From: Rhopalosiphum padi
Taxonomy: Eukaryota > Arthropoda > Insecta > Hemiptera > Aphididae
Reading direction: 5' to 3'
Assembly (NCBI RefSeq): GCF_020882245.1
Contig: NC_083597.1
Span: 15,782,581-15,846,580 of the forward strand
Length of the DNA stretch: 64,000 bases
Made by a program: the position numbers and the translations under genes. The notes under the pieces were generated by a model. That model was not told the DNA's origin. It searched no databases and saw only the letters and a program-made list of their open reading frames with translations. Shown one piece after another: positions 1-10,019 of this stretch (position 1 is its first letter; the number at the start of each line of letters is the position of its first letter).

Positions 1-278
1 TTTTGTTATACAGCTATACAATTTTACAGATTAAAAATATCAAAAAAATCAATAAAATAAGTTTAATTTCCATAACATACTTTCTTTTTGAATATAGTTC
101 AAACTTCTACTGTGTTCTATAATAGGTTAAAAATTATTATTTACCAAATGTTTACAATTTAAATGTATATAGCTGTACAATAATCTAATGACAATATAAT
201 ATATACGTTTTTTTTTTTTATAAAACATTGGATAACAATTTCTTTATTGTTTTAATAGTACTAAATCTTACGGAAGTC

Positions 279-731
279 ATGAGCACGATCCTTACGATAG
301 CGAGAGCCATAGAGGAAGTAAAAGAAGCTTACACAATGCTGAAGAGAAAAAAGACCCTAGCAAAGAAGACGTCGAAATCAACCAAAACAGTGTGTAGTGT
401 TTGGCTCTTAAAACATTGTATTAGAAGTAAAGTTGATATTGTTTTAGTTTTAGGCGGTAATGACGGAATTGCTGCAGAAGAAATTAATGGCGACGAATAC
501 AAAGAACAAGGTCCTGTCGAAATGGTAGAAGACGTATTCGAGGAAGAAGAATATCCTGAAGACTGTTTTCCGCCGAACTGTTATAAAAAATTTCCCTTCC
601 TGGCTGGCGATGATGAAACGCCATTTTGGTTAGGGTGGGGACAGCTCAGACTGAAAACATTTCAACTTATAGAAAACAAATATTTCGAAACCGCTGTGAT
701 TACTATGATTTTGCTTAGCAGTTTGGCGCTG
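279..731 (+). CDS. para: H2 exon 1: novel N-terminus, end of II-III linker, IIIS1
   Basis: Begins MSTILTIARAIEEVKEAY, a lysine-rich leader with no match I recognise in para. An acidic stretch and YPEDCFPPNCYKKFPFLAGDD then pick up the para II-III linker, followed by most of IIIS1 (ETAVITMILLSSLAL). Donor CTG|GTACGT at 732. A plausible 3' splice site (TTTAATAG) ends at 258, 20 nt before the ATG, so the first 5' UTR exon may lie upstream or outside the window. Bases 394-453 look like a 60-nt in-frame intron (GTAGTG...GTTTTAG): read through, they encode an unexpected hydrophobic segment. Confidence 0.88.
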
Positions 732-3700
732 GTACGTACACAAAATACTACTATAAAATAATATGAATACTGCAGACGCTTAATTTTTCTCATGAATGTA
801 TTTTAAAAGTGAAATATTTGGCATATTATCTTATTTAAATAGTCCAGGGAGACTTAATTTTTGTAATCAATACAACAAATAACTCTAATAATTTTAATAC
901 GAATGCTAATCAAGGGAATTGGCAACATACAAACAAATTTACTATGTCACGTTGTTTACTAGATATAATAAATAATAATATTCTATAAATATATCAATAC
1001 TGTTTAACGAGTTCTATACCATGAACAAATCAATTCAACTAATATTCTTAAAATCATTAAAAAGTTGGAACAAGAATTACTTAAATGTGATCGATATTAG
1101 TATAAATTTGATTAATTGAGATTTCAATAAAAATGTCATACATTATTTTTAAGTTAATAACAAAAAAAACTAACAATGCTATTTTATCAATTATTTTTAT
1201 TGACAGTTTAATTAATAATAGTAATATAATAATAATAATAATAATAAAATATTTATTGTTAATTTATTAAATTATATATTTATTTGTACAAGAATCAATA
1301 TTTTCATTATTTTTCCAGTAAAAATTGTCATGTCTTTCATTTAATTTTTTGTAGATTAATTTCATATTTTCACTCACTCAAAGCATTAAAATTTGTTTAT
1401 CCATTTTTTTACACCAAATAACATATTTTAAAATTATTCTTACAATTATAATAAAAACTTAATTATTGATTCCAGTTAAATGGGATAGTAGTCCATAATA
1501 CTTACTGGATATTTAATAACTTACTGGTATGAGTAATTAACTTTTTAAACTTTTTTAAAATGTTTTCAAAACAATTACTTAATATTTATTTAATCTAAAA
1601 ACTATTTATTGAGCATTTAGAATTCGCAATAAATGACAGTTAATTAAATTATAATAATTATATTTGTATAAAAAAAATATGTCCGTAGGCGCTAGAAGAT
1701 GTACACCTCCAGCATCGTCCGGTTCTACAAGACATTTTGTATTACATGGATCGGATATTCACAGTTATATTCTTTTTGGAGATGTTGATCAAGTGGTTGG
1801 CGTTGGGTTTTCGCAATTATTTTACAAACGCCTGGTGTTGGCTGGACTTCATAATTGTTATGGTAAAACAAAACGTTTTTATTGATTTATTGCAGTTATC
1901 ATAGGTACTCGCTAAACTTCAATTAATATTTTAATATTCTTCGAAATTTATTTAAAAAAAAAAAAATGTGTAATAATTTCGAGCCATATTTTTGAGAGGA
2001 AAATTATTACTGTCGTCGCCGTTCTGCGCCATGGTTTTTGTACTCATTGGACACTATAATATTATCTTGTAGTTGTCATTAGTTAACTTGGCAGCGATAT
2101 GGTTTGGGGCGGCAGATATACCAGCGTTCAGGTCAATGAGGACTCTTCGGGCTTTGAGACCCCTGAGAGCGGTATCTCGTTGGGAGGGTATGAGAGTAAG
2201 TACGAGCTGTCGGACAATTTGTGATGTGGATATTTATATACTCACTATCTGTGTTATTTTCTTTCATTGTGTATAAATAAATATATATATATATATATAA
2301 CATAAACATATAAAAAAAAATATATATATATATATATATAATGCGTTTGTTCTACTTTTTCTTATATGGCCACAATAACTAAATACAAAGCCATAACAGC
2401 TGCTACACGATGTTAAATTAATATTTGACTTGCAGTGATTTTTTGCCTGGGATGCGATTTTGTGTGCGTATGCGTGTGCATTTGTTTCGTTGCGAAATCG
2501 GCCGTCGGGATCTTCCTATAGCTGTTATTAAACGAATCAGTAATAATACTATAAAGACTCGTTGGATTCGTTTATGAATATTATTAAACGAATAGTTATT
2601 ATAAATCGCCGACAAAGGCCGACTGGAGGATGCCCTATGTTCAATATTATAATATAGAAACCTTATTATTTCTATGCCCGTACATACTTATATACAAGGA
2701 AATCACAGCTAAATAATTTTTTTTTTTTTTTTTTGCTCTACCGTTGTAATGCGTATTCTATGGCTCTACTTCACACAGGTTTCTCTGATAAATTTTGTTG
2801 CTGCCTTGTTGGGAGCCAGTGGAATCCAAGCTTTCAAAACTATGCGAACTCTAAGAGCTTTGCGGCCACTGCGAGCTATGGCTAGAATGCAGGGTATGAG
2901 GGTACGTGATCGACAATATATAATAATGAAATACAGTTTTAAACTCCAGTATTATTTTTATTGTTTATATCTATACAAAATTATATAATTATACATTTTA
3001 GTTTCGGTATTTTTCTCCAAACGCTATACTAGAACATTTAGATGTGATACAGTTATATTTTATTATAAAATTCGTAACATTTTCGCAACACTGTAGTGCT
3101 CGAAGAAATTAATTAATTTTATTTTTTTTAAACATTATTAATAGGTTGAATATATATCATTGTTATTATTTTTTTTTTTTATCAATTTGTAATAATATGA
3201 ACCATATTTTTAATGAACTCTTGATCATAAATCATTATTAGGTATGGCAACATATAATTATGTTGTTTTGTATACGTATAGCTAGTTATATTGTGTATAT
3301 GGTCTGCGCCCATTACGAATTATTTAGGTATAGTTAATTTGATGTGCGCAGATATTTAAAACGATTATATTTACTTGTATAAACTTGGCTGTCATTCTAC
3401 TTAGATGAAGACCCGCATACCCTTAGCGCTATTAATTGTAGTTTCGCACCGTTTGGCTTGCGAGTTTATGCTTTGTGATTTACATCCTATGCATGGTACT
3501 ATGGTTTATACTATCTTTTATTACTATGTACAGCATGTTTAATTATTACTATTCTAATTAGCTTTTTTTCTCTTTTAGTAATATAATATTATCGTATTCA
3601 TATTTACATTATCGTATTATACCAGGTGGTGGTTAACGCGTTAGTACAGGCCATTCCTAGTATTTTCAACGTGTTACTTGTGTGTCTGATATTTTGGCTG

Positions 3701-6452
3701 ATTTTTGCTATAATGGGTGTACAACTTTTCGCCGGAAAATATTACAAGGTACTACAAAAGTTGTCTTTTTATTAAAAAAAAAAAAACACTTGTATATATT
3801 TTTAACACCTACCATATTATGTTTTTGTAGTGTGTCGACCCAAAAGACGGGAAAACTTTAAATCACGAAATTATACCGGACAAAAACGTCTGTATAGCTG
3901 AGATGTACAAATGGGAAAATTCTAAAATGAACTTCGATCACGTGGGGAACGCGTATCTTTGCCTTTTCCAAGTGGCTACTTTTAATGGATGGATGGAAAT
4001 AATGAGAGATGCCGTAGATTCTAGAGACGTAAGAGCATACAAATACATAAATCAATAATAAAATACACACACACATATTATATATTATTATTAATTTATG
4101 ATCAAATAAATGTCTAAAAACACTCGATTATTATTTTTTTTTTTTTAGACGCACGGGAAACAGCCAATCCGTGAAATCAATAATTATATGTATTTTTATT
4201 TCGTGTTTTTTATTATTTTTGGTTCATTTTTCACTCTTAATTTATTTATTGGTGTGATCATCGACAATTTCAACGAACAGAAGAAAAAAACAGGTACTAT
4301 ATTATTTTAAATGTACAGAATATGTTGGTATTAGTGATTTTTTTTTAAGTAACCCAAGAAATATCGGGAAGAGTTCATAATTATATGGGTTACCATTTAA
4401 AAATTAATAAATTCATATACATTTATTTTCCAAATTATGGACATAAAAAAAAAAAGTTAAAAAATATTTAATTATAACTTATTCACTTTTAAATAGATTT
4501 AATTATAAAATAATACCATAGTTTTTCAATATGTTTGGTTCAGTTTAAAATAACTATACATTTCATAATATATAACTGTATGTATTTTTTTTTTTTAATT
4601 AATGTTTATGTTTTAACGCTAATAGTTATTACTTTAGTAGCCTACTTTAATTTAACTACTGTCTGTGATAAGATATAATTAATCTAGAATGAAATTATGC
4701 GATTTTAGGTGCTTCTCTTGAAATGTTTATGACGGAGGACCAAAAGAAATATTACAATGCTATGAAAAAAATGAGTTCCAAAAAACCACTTAAAGCAATT
4801 CCAAGACCTAGGGTTAGTTCCACTATTTGTATAATAACTTTATTGTTTCTACATACCTATAACAATAGTTAAAATATCATTTATAAAATATATTTTAGTG
4901 GCGGCCACAATCTATCGTCTTCCAAATCGTAACAGACAAAAAGTTTGACATGCTAATCATGTTGTTCATTGGATTTAACATGTTGACTATGACACTTGAC
5001 CATTACCAACAGACCAAACTTTTTACAGATGTATTAGAACGTCTTAACCAAATATTTATCGCTATATTTTCAACTGAATGTCTACTGAAAATATTCGCAT
5101 TGCGATATTATTATTTTAAAGAGCCATGGAACTTATTCGACTTCGTGGTCGTTATACTTTCCTTAGCGGGTATGTATTGAAATAATGTAATATTACTTGT
5201 AATTTTCTTATTATAATACATAGTTGGAATTTTGCAGGTTTGGTGTTAAGCGATTTGATATCCAAGTATTTCGTATCACCAACGCTCCTTCGAGTGGTCA
5301 GAGTAGCTAAGGTGGGTCGAGTGTTACGTTTGGTAAAAGGAGCGAAAGGCATTAGGACTCTATTGTTCGCTTTAGCTATGTCACTTCCAGCGTTATTCAA
5401 CATATGTTTGTTACTGTTTCTCGTCATGTTCATATTTGCTATATTTGGCATGTCGTTTTTTATGAACGTAGATAGCCACGGAGGGTTGGATGAAGATTAC
5501 AATTTCCGTACTTTCGGGCAATCGATGATACTTCTTTTCATGGTAAGCTACTATCAATGTCGTGTCTGATAAAAAAAAACCAGTGCTTCTATAATATTTT
5601 AGTATACAATAACAAAACCTAGTCTATCAGGTTGCTTATCGGTTAAATCAATACTTTCAGTTGTCTACGTCGTCCGGTTGGGACGCAGTACTGGATGGTA
5701 TAACGAACGAGGAAAACTGCCAAAAGCCAAATTTAGAGATGGGTATCACGGGCAGTTGTGGTAGTAGCGCTGTGGGCACGGCATTTTTGCTTTCGTACCT
5801 GGTGATCAACTTCCTCATTGTCATAAACATGTACATTGCGGTCATCCTGGAAAACTATTCACAAGCCACAGAGGACGTGCAGGAAGGTCTCACGGACGAC
5901 GATTACGACATGTACTATGAGATATGGCAGCATTTCGACCCCAATGGTACCAGGTACATTCGATACGATCAGCTGTCAGACTTCCTAGACATTCTGGAAC
6001 CGCCATTGAAGATCCACAAACCAAACAAGTACAAGATCGTGTCCATGGATATACCGATATGCAAAGGAGACCTAATCTACTGTGTAGACATACTAGACGC
6101 GTTGACCAAGGACTTCTTCGCGAGAAAAGGCAATCCCATCATCGAGACTGTGGCCGAGATCGGAGAGATGCAAACGCGACCCGAAGAGGCTGGGTACGAG
6201 CCCATCAGCTCATCTCTGTGGCGCATGCGCGAGGTTTATTGCGCAATAATCATACAGAACTCGTGGCGCAAGTACACGGCGGCCGCCAAACAGCAGACGG
6301 CAGACGACGAGCGGAGCGATGGGGCCGCTTCGCCAGACGGTCGTGAAACCGCCGTGTTGGTCGAGAGCGATGGGTTTGTCACCAAAAACGGTCACAAGGT
6401 TGTCATTCACTCGAGGTCGTCGTCAAAAAGCTCAAGACTCGCCGATGTCTAA
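279..6452 (+). CDS. para: Voltage-gated sodium channel heteromer 2 (domains III-IV), multi-exon gene
   Basis: Second half of a split para channel. It supplies domains III and IV, the III-IV inactivation linker and the C-terminal tail, and must pair with H1 to make a pore in the plasma membrane of neurons. Exons: 279-731, 1689-1862, 2073-2195 or 2779-2901 (alternatives), 3626-3748, 3831-4028, 4149-4293, 4709-4812, 4899-5169, 5238-5542, 5661-6452. All introns are GT-AG and phases close, giving 896 codons with the stop, or 876 if a possible 60-nt intron at 394-453 is removed. Visible family marks are YKKFPFLAGDD before IIIS1, S4 arginine ladders, FQVATFNGW and STSSGW pore loops, MFMTEDQKKYYNAM, and the C-terminal end VVIHSRS. 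The usual family length is about 2000 residues in one chain, so this is a half-channel. The start is the first ATG of the opening exon; an upstream exon outside the window remains possible. Confidence 0.95.
1689..1862 (+). CDS. para: H2 exon 2: IIIS1 end, IIIS2 and IIIS3
   Basis: 58 codons in phase 0. It reads ALEDVHLQHRPVLQDILYYM, then the IIIS2 segment and NAWCWLDFIIVM of IIIS3. Acceptor GTCCGTAG| ends at 1688; donor ATG|GTAAAA begins at 1863. Confidence 0.94.
2073..2195 (+). CDS. para: H2 alternative exon 3A: domain III S3-S4 (k/l type)
   Basis: 41 codons, phase 0: LSLVNLAAIWFGAADIPAF followed by the IIIS4 ladder and VSRWEGMR. Acceptor CTTGTAG| ends at 2072; donor AGA|GTAAGT begins at 2196. 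It has the same length and phase as exon 3B. Including both would duplicate the voltage sensor, so splicing must be mutually exclusive, as for the known k/l (cockroach G1/G2) pair of insect para. Confidence 0.93.
2281..2341. repeat. (AT)n microsatellites between alternative exons 3A and 3B
   Basis: Two AT runs, about 2281-2300 and 2320-2341, in the intron separating the mutually exclusive exons. Confidence 0.9.
2779..2901 (+). CDS. para: H2 alternative exon 3B: domain III S3-S4 (k/l partner)
   Basis: 41 codons, phase 0: VSLINFVAALLGASGIQAF, IIIS4 ladder, then MARMQGMR. Acceptor TTCACACAG| ends at 2778; donor AGG|GTACGT begins at 2902. Its partner 3A lies 583 bp upstream and differs mainly in the S3-S4 loop and the residues after S4. 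Confidence 0.93.
3626..3748 (+). CDS. para: H2 exon 4: III S4-S5 linker and IIIS5
   Basis: 41 codons, phase 0: VVVNALVQAIPSIFNVLLVC through the IIIS5 helix to LFAGKYYK. Acceptor TACCAG| ends at 3625; donor AAG|GTACTA begins at 3749. Confidence 0.95.
3831..4028 (+). CDS. para: H2 exon 5: domain III pore loop with Asn in the filter
   Basis: 66 codons, phase 0, ending in the pore loop HVGNAYLCLFQVATFNGWME. The codon at 3984-3986 is AAT (Asn), where insect and vertebrate sodium channels have the Lys of DEKA. Acceptor TTTTTGTAG| ends at 3830; donor GAC|GTAAGA begins at 4029. Confidence 0.95.
4149..4293 (+). CDS. para: H2 exon 6: domain III S6
   Basis: Encodes YMYFYFVFFIIFGSFFTLNL and GVIIDNFNEQKKKT, the IIIS6 inner-pore helix, then leaves one base over (phase 1). 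Donor ACAG|GTACTA begins at 4294. Confidence 0.95.
4709..4812 (+). CDS. para: H2 exon 7: III-IV linker with inactivation particle
   Basis: Reads GASLEMFMTEDQKKYYNAMK to KAIPRPR. The MFM triplet, the insect form of the fast-inactivation particle, is intact at 4723-4731. Acceptor ATTTTAG| ends at 4708; donor AGG|GTTAGT begins at 4813. Confidence 0.95.
4899..5169 (+). CDS. para: H2 exon 8: IVS1-S3
   Basis: Starts WRPQSIVFQIVTDKKFD and runs through IVS1, IVS2 (STECLLKIFALRYYYF) and IVS3 (PWNLFDFVVVILSLA). Acceptor TATTTTAG| ends at 4898; donor G|GTATGT begins at 5170. Confidence 0.95.
5238..5542 (+). CDS. para: H2 exon 9: IVS4, IVS5 and first part of pore loop
   Basis: Contains the long IVS4 ladder (RVVRVAKVGRVLRLVKGAKG), IVS5 and the pore-loop approach to QSMILLFM. 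Acceptor TTTGCAG| ends at 5237; donor ATG|GTAAGC begins at 5543. It closes the phase left by exon 8. Confidence 0.95.
5661..6452 (+). CDS. para: H2 exon 10: domain IV filter, IVS6 and C-terminus
   Basis: Begins LSTSSGWDAVLDG; the serine at 5673-5675 replaces the alanine of DEKA. IVS6 follows (LLSYLVINFLIVINMYIAVI), then the EF-hand-like and IQ-like tail (LTDDDYDMYYEIWQHFDPNG), a short Ala/Asp-rich spacer and the conserved end TAVLVESDGFVTKNGHKVVI. Stop TAA at 6450-6452. GC content rises well above the flanks. The low-complexity tail spacer of Drosophila para is much shorter here. Confidence 0.96.
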   Translation: MSTSSGWDAVLDGITNEENCQKPNLEMGITGSCGSSAVGTAFLLSYLVINFLIVINMYIAVILENYSQATEDVQEGLTDDDYDMYYEIWQHFDPNGTRYIRYDQLSDFLDILEPPLKIHKPNKYKIVSMDIPICKGDLIYCVDILDALTKDFFARKGNPIIETVAEIGEMQTRPEEAGYEPISSSLWRMREVYCAIIIQNSWRKYTAAAKQQTADDERSDGAASPDGRETAVLVESDGFVTKNGHKVVIHSRSSSKSSRLADV

Positions 6453-7020
6453 TCCACGACACGATACGTCCGTATTGCGAAAACAATGTATTTTGTACGT
6501 TATTATTATTATTATTGATATTATTTATAATATATTTATTACGATTAATATGGCAAAATTTACGATTGAGGCTTTATATTATTAAATAATAATATTGTTA
6601 TATTCTTGATTTTCACTTAACATTTTTAACACTCTTATAATACTACTATTGGCCAACTGCTGTGATATATAAATATTAAAAAATATTTAATAATTTGTAG
6701 TGTTTAAGGTTTACACGAGAGCTTAAAATGATTATTAAGTGATATTATGCGTTTATTAACGATGTTATTTTTTTTTCCTATGCATAGTGTTTTGTAGCCA
6801 GTAATGAAGTTAAATTACTTAAACAAAACTTCACGGCTTATACACACCAGGTTAAAATACTTGTATTATTGTTACTATTATGTTTATAATTTTTGAAATT
6901 TCGTAATTTTATTACTGTAAAGTTTTAAATATAAAATACACGAATACTATTATATTTTCACATGAATATGTTCAAACAATTATTACAGTTAAAAAAAAAT
7001 TAATAAAATAAATTTATTTT
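6453..7020 (+). other. Probable H2 3' UTR
   Basis: AT-rich sequence after the H2 stop. Two overlapping AATAAA hexamers at 7002-7012 are candidate poly(A) signals, but such hexamers are frequent by chance in DNA this AT-rich. Confidence 0.4.
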
Positions 7021-7569
7021 GTTAAAAGCATTGATACTTGGATACATTGTCACTGAAAACAATTATTTATCATTTCTGTGATTTTCATTAGTCTATCAAG
7101 GACTTTTGGGATAACCGTATTTATTTTAATAATTATATTTGCTAATATTAAACGATCGTTAATTGATTTCTAAGCTACTAACTTTTTAGTTTGTCATCAG
7201 TACTGAACAGAATAATATAAAATTATATTTATATTATATATTAAATAATATATGATTTTCTAGATTTATGTTCTTTAAATATTCAAATGTAATAGGTAGT
7301 AAAAATAAGCTTAAAAAGCCCCGTTTTGATACGGAGTACCCATATCTTACATTGGCTTGTATAATTTATTATGATATTTTTTTATATCTGGGAGTATAAT
7401 TATATATATTGGTAATATTTTAGTTACACGAACTGATAATAATATACGTAACCAGATTTTTAAATGAAAAATTTTAAAATATATTATTGGATTCATTATT
7501 AATATATAATTAATGATAATCGATTAGATTTACATTTAATTTTTTTTAAACTATAGTTTAAAAGTATAA

Positions 7570-7990
7570 ACAAATATACATGTATTAAACGTATAGTATA
7601 CAGATACGAATAACCAAAGTTACGTATAATATACGAATATATTTAGTTGATAATAAGTAGAAATCATGGATATTTTTGGGTCAAAAGATAGATATTCAAC
7701 GTATATTATGTGTGTAATATACGTAAATTCCACCAAAAATACACGTACGGTCGACGTTAATTAAATGCAATTTTACCACAGAAAATATCATACGAATATG
7801 CATCAACGTATTTTAAACCTAATATATTCGTGTATTCTTACACGTAAATCGATTTAAGTTCGACCAACTACTAATACTCCAATTATAGTTAATACACGTA
7901 TTATTGACGTATATTATACGAATATTAATTACGTATATATATATAAACACCAACATAATCCTTATTTTAAACGTAGATTATACGTGCTGT
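7570..7990. repeat. Cluster of ACGTATA-type imperfect palindromes
   Basis: At least six copies of a motif around CGTATA(A/T)TATACG and TAATATACG-like halves. Two long versions are at 7623-7635 (CGTATAATATACG) and 7908-7920 (CGTATATTATACG); each is followed by AATAT and differs from the other only in the centre. It may be a decayed inverted-repeat element in the 3' flank of H2. No coding content. Confidence 0.5.
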
Positions 7991-8740
7991 GTTGAACACA
8001 CACACACATATATATGTTGTCATTTCTAACTTCTTGTTTAATTTTGGATATGTGTTGATAATAATATATAAGTGTTTCATTTATAATGTTTAATGTATTA
8101 TTATTATTTAGTATTTACCATGTTATATAGTAATATAAAAATACAAAGCACGGTCATCCGATGGAGAGGTAAAATCTAAAATATTATATGATGCGGTGGC
8201 GGAGTGATAACAAACAAGTACCATTTTTTTTTTTTAATAAATTAATAATATTTTTTTAAATATCTAAAAATAGCTTAAAAAGTCTAAATATTTAGACATT
8301 CTTGTTGAGTATAAAAATAATAATTAAAGTAATAGTACGATGTTTTATTTTTTTGTAGTCAATACTTTTTGAATCGTAACAAACAAACCAAAAGTAATGA
8401 GAAAACTTTATTTTATGCGTGCATATCCACTATAATTGATTATAAAATTTCAATTGGTGATTTGTCTATATTATATATTAATAATAATAGGCCATTTCGA
8501 TGTGCGTATGTTTAAGCAATCCACAGCCAAATTTGTTACATCTTACACTAATGATTCCAAAATTTAGTACATCGATGAGGATGTGCACCTCTATAAGCTA
8601 ATTTTTAAATTTTGCATTTTTAACAAGGGCTCACTAAGGGGTTTATTTGTTAACGAAAAACGAATATTTTTTTGAATATGTATGGTTGCTATTGGTTACA
8701 TAAATCATAATAGTTATTAAAATTGTAAATAATAATAGAT

Positions 8741-8885
8741 AGTGGCGTAAAAAGGGTTAAAACCCCCCTGAAATGTATGGTTGGTACGGGCATTGATTTT
8801 TATTGTATTATTAATTGGAATTTAATAATGGATTTTTTTTTTAACTCTCCTCTGTAATTAATTTCTTATTTCTATATACGCCACT
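8741..8885. mobile_element. MITE-like element with AGTGGCGTA inverted ends
   Basis: A 145-bp AT-rich segment bounded by AGTGGCGTA at 8741-8749 and its exact inverse TACGCCACT at 8877-8885. No ORF and no convincing target-site duplication. Ends of this kind are familiar from non-autonomous elements in aphid genomes (established from memory, not tested). Confidence 0.5.
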
Positions 8886-9574
8886 GATAAAAGATCTATA
8901 TTTTATATTTGGTCGAAGAACTAACATTATTAAATACATATATTTATTTGTAGTTTACATTTAATAAAGCTTGAGAAAAGATAAATACACTGACATTATT
9001 TCATTTGTCACGGAAACTGCAATGTAGGATCAGCTATAATTAATAATTATCTGCTATGTAAAATTAAATCTTAAAATGGATAATATTTTATTATAATACA
9101 ATTCTAAAATACATCAGTTTTCAACCGATTTTCATAAAATAATCATCAATAAATTCAGTAAGATCCTTGTAGTGTCTTTTCTATGTTTTATTACGTATTT
9201 TTTATTTTCAACACATACATTTTAAATAATATAGTTGATTCAATAAAAATTATTATTTTTTAATTGTGTATTGATTATAGTAAATAAAATGTTATTATGA
9301 TTGGATATAATTTTTGACCAGTTTTTTACTCGGTCAAAACTACCTAAAAAAATGTGTTGAAATATTTGCAGGTTACATATTTTAACGAAGTTAATATATG
9401 CTTAATTTGTTTCAAATAATACAGTTCAGAATCAACTTCTTTTTTTTATTGAAGAAAAAACTAATTAAAACATTTCCGCATGATAAACATTGTTAAAAAA
9501 AATAGTGTATTCGTTTGTTCAAAAATTTCACTAATGTATTATGTTTATGACCTGTGAAAAATGTCATGTTTCAA

Positions 9575-10010
9575 CTATGATTTATGTTGTCGTCGTTTCG
9601 AAGCTTGTCTATTTGGACTTTTTTTAATACATAATTTGTGGTTTTTTTCGATTTCTTTCAATAGTTTGATTACTGCACAATTTACCCCCATAAGAAACTG
9701 TTCTGATGGCGCGGGAACATTTTTATATGAATTTTTCAAAAAAGTCATGTTTCTAAAAACCAAATGTATAGTATAATTTTTAGTTATTCAATTAAGCATT
9801 ATCGTTTATAATTATTACCTACCTGATATGTGTACAACTGGTATCTTCTGGACTGGGAGGTCGTTCATATTGAACAGTAGAAGTAGACGCCGTACTGTAG
9901 TCATAATTAGCCACAAATGAAGAAGTTGGTTGCTGTTTTTTTGAGTTATTACATTTCATTTTTTTTTTATTTTGACATAGAGAACATTTGATATCATCGG
10001 ACGATGACAT
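9575..10010 (-). CDS. Unrecognised 121-residue protein, two-exon gene between H1 and H2
   Basis: Exon 1 is 10010-9823 (ATG at 10010-10008) and exon 2 is 9752-9575 (stop TAG at 9577-9575). The 70-nt intron has a strong donor (CAG|GTAGGT) and acceptor (GGTTTTTAG|). The split codon AG|A closes the frame, giving 122 codons with the stop. The product starts MSSSDDIKCSLCQNKKKMKC, with a CxxC and a third Cys, then a Ser/Thr-rich stretch ending in ERPPSPEDTS. A probable amphipathic helix follows (VNCAVIKLLKEIEKNHKL) and the basic end is NRQASKRRQHKS. No signal peptide or membrane segment is visible. I do not recognise a family; cytosolic or nuclear location is only a guess from the basic tail. A likely 3' splice site ends at 10019, 8 nt before the ATG, implying an upstream 5' UTR exon. 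It is transcribed in the same direction as H1 and converges on H2. Confidence 0.7.
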
Positions 10011-10019
10011 GGTCAATAC

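Noticed and set aside
1664..1885. 73-codon frame over H2 exon 2
   Set aside because: Wrong frame; the correct frame reads ALEDVHLQHRPVLQDI of domain III.
5924..6346. 140-codon frame inside H2 exon 10
   Set aside because: Alternative frame of the conserved C-terminal tail; shadow.
9561..9776. 71-codon plus-strand frame
   Set aside because: It is antisense to exon 2 of the small minus-strand gene, whose splice sites and split codon fit far better.
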